Made by a program: the position numbers and the translations under genes. A DNA stretch of 7,776 nt from Chloroflexota bacterium. Its GTDB lineage: Bacteria > Chloroflexota > Dehalococcoidia > GIF9 > AB-539-J10. Below the pieces are notes generated by a model. The model was not told the origin of the DNA, did not search any database, and saw only the letters and a list, made by a program, of their open reading frames with translations. The stretch is taken from the NCBI GenBank assembly GCA_030604285.1, contig JAUVWD010000027.1, positions 1 to 7,776 on the forward strand, read 5' to 3'. Positions 6,914 to 7,776 of the stretch are shown here, one piece after another; within the stretch, counting starts at the first letter, position 1; each line of letters begins with the position of its first letter.

Positions 6914-7776
6914 TTAACTGACTTTGCTCCAGGCGAACCTATCCAGATTCAATTCCTTTAGTTTTTCCTCTCTAGGTAGTGCTGTTGTTGGGTCCCAATT
7001 GCGGACTTCATAGTATTGATCCAATACTTCGTTTACTTTATCCTCGTCTAATTGTCTTCCTTTGATAGGTGTATTATAGAATTTTGGAGCAAACTTGATG
7101 TTCTCCCTTTTTTCTCCTGCCTTGAAATCAAAGATTCTCTGAATATTGGTTATCCTCTCTCCTGCTTTTCTAACATCCTCAGGTGAGAATTCGATGCCGG
7201 TGAGAGTGGTCAGAAGTCTTGCATAGATAGTTGGGCCCAAGGACCAGAGAATTGGTGGCCTTATGCATGTACCAGCGGCGTTTACAATATTCACTAAGTC
7301 TTGAGACCAAGCTGCCATATGGGGAATGCTAACGGTACCATTTTTGAAGTCAAATGTTTTCTCTTTCCAATCATCAAGGATGTCAACTTTGGCCACGGCT
7401 TTTTCAGGTGCACTGAATTCGTAGGAGTATTCCCCCTCAGGAGCTGATTTTCGCAGGTTTTCTATAGGCGACTGTACACCCATATGGTCTCCTCCCCGAG
7501 CATTCACCAAATATCCAAAAGACCATACATCAAATCTGCACCTTGGGTCTCGAGAAGTTGTCTCTAACCCTCTGGTGGTGGTCAAATAGTGCTCAGAATC
7601 CCTCCCTATTCTTCGCGCCATCTCGACGGGGCCATCAGCAAGGAGGTCTCCAAAGCCTTCTCGATAAGTTATCTTCCTCATAAGTTCGAACATCAGTTGC
7701 TCATCTCCCCAGTTAAGTTCCAGGCCATCTGTGTCCGACTTAGATAGTATGCCTTTTTGAAACAACTCAGTGGCAA
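6914..7776 (-). CDS. Aldehyde:ferredoxin oxidoreductase family, C-terminal part (5' end outside window)
   Basis: Tungsten- (or molybdenum-) bis-pterin enzyme family that oxidises aldehydes to carboxylic acids with ferredoxin as acceptor, typical of strict anaerobes. Only the last 286 codons are here; full proteins are about 600 residues. The frame stays open to the right edge, with ATEL preceding LFQKGILSK, so the apparent TTG start at 7765 is internal. Visible family signatures: DTDGLELNWGD (pterin-binding DxxGL motif), YREGFGDLLADG, ARGGDHMG, NAAGTC (corresponding to the DxxGLC segment whose Cys is the last ligand of the 4Fe-4S cluster), TGIEFSPEDVRKAGERITNIQRIF, and the closing YYEVRNWDPTTALPREEKLKELNLD. 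In NAAGTC, Asn replaces the usual Asp. The substrate is unknown; related subfamilies act on diverse aldehydes or on aromatic acyl-CoA, and no ferredoxin partner is in view. Confidence 0.9.
   Translation of the reverse strand, partial: ATELFQKGILSKSDTDGLELNWGDEQLMFELMRKITYREGFGDLLADGPVEMARRIGRDSEHYLTTTRGLETTSRDPRCRFDVWSFGYLVNARGGDHMGVQSPIENLRKSAPEGEYSYEFSAPEKAVAKVDILDDWKEKTFDFKNGTVSIPHMAAWSQDLVNIVNAAGTCIRPPILWSLGPTIYARLLTTLTGIEFSPEDVRKAGERITNIQRIFDFKAGEKRENIKFAPKFYNTPIKGRQLDEDKVNEVLDQYYEVRNWDPTTALPREEKLKELNLDRFAWSKVS

Overview
The window is a compact bacterial chromosome segment from a probable anaerobe. It holds a pyrimidine-biosynthesis operon on the minus strand (pyrR-pyrB-pyrC, positions about 3300 down to 1) and, divergently, a run of plus-strand genes: a P-loop kinase, a leucyl aminopeptidase, an UlaG-like metallo-hydrolase and a DUF362 protein (3306-6913). 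At the right edge is the C-terminal half of a minus-strand tungsten-type aldehyde:ferredoxin oxidoreductase (AOR). The AOR points to anaerobic metabolism, and the PyrR attenuator is typical of Gram-positive and related lineages. Gene content and protein wording suggest a Chloroflexota/Dehalococcoidia-like organism, but this is inference without a database search. GTG starts are very common here.

Left third (1-3300): transcription of the pyr operon begins upstream of 3206 on the minus strand. The leader carries a near-textbook PyrR-binding loop (3175-3206) and an antiterminator arm. It ends in an intrinsic terminator (3098-3129) whose 3' arm contains the Shine-Dalgarno sequence of pyrR. PyrR, the UMP-sensing regulator, is followed by aspartate carbamoyltransferase (PyrB) and dihydroorotase (PyrC, cut by the left edge), which catalyse consecutive steps to dihydroorotate. 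PyrB is unusual. Its C-terminus carries a four-cysteine domain like the zinc domain of the regulatory chain PyrI, but without PyrI's nucleotide-binding domain. After that comes a tail that resembles an Ada-type zinc module with its cysteines lost. PyrC carries what looks like an interspersed repeat sequence inserted in frame.

Middle (3249-6913): a strong plus-strand promoter (TTGACA, 17 bp, TATTGT) drives a small AAA_33-type kinase. PepA (M17 leucyl aminopeptidase) follows, overlapping the UlaG-like hydrolase by 4 nt (GTGA), then DUF362 after 44 nt, so these three look co-transcribed.

Right end (6914-7776): the AOR gene converges on the DUF362 gene with the two stop codons touching. No stretch over 300 bp lacks a gene. 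No RNA genes, CRISPR array, IS element or phage gene was seen. The most interesting items are the PyrB domain architecture, the in-frame repeat in PyrC and the well-resolved PyrR attenuator.
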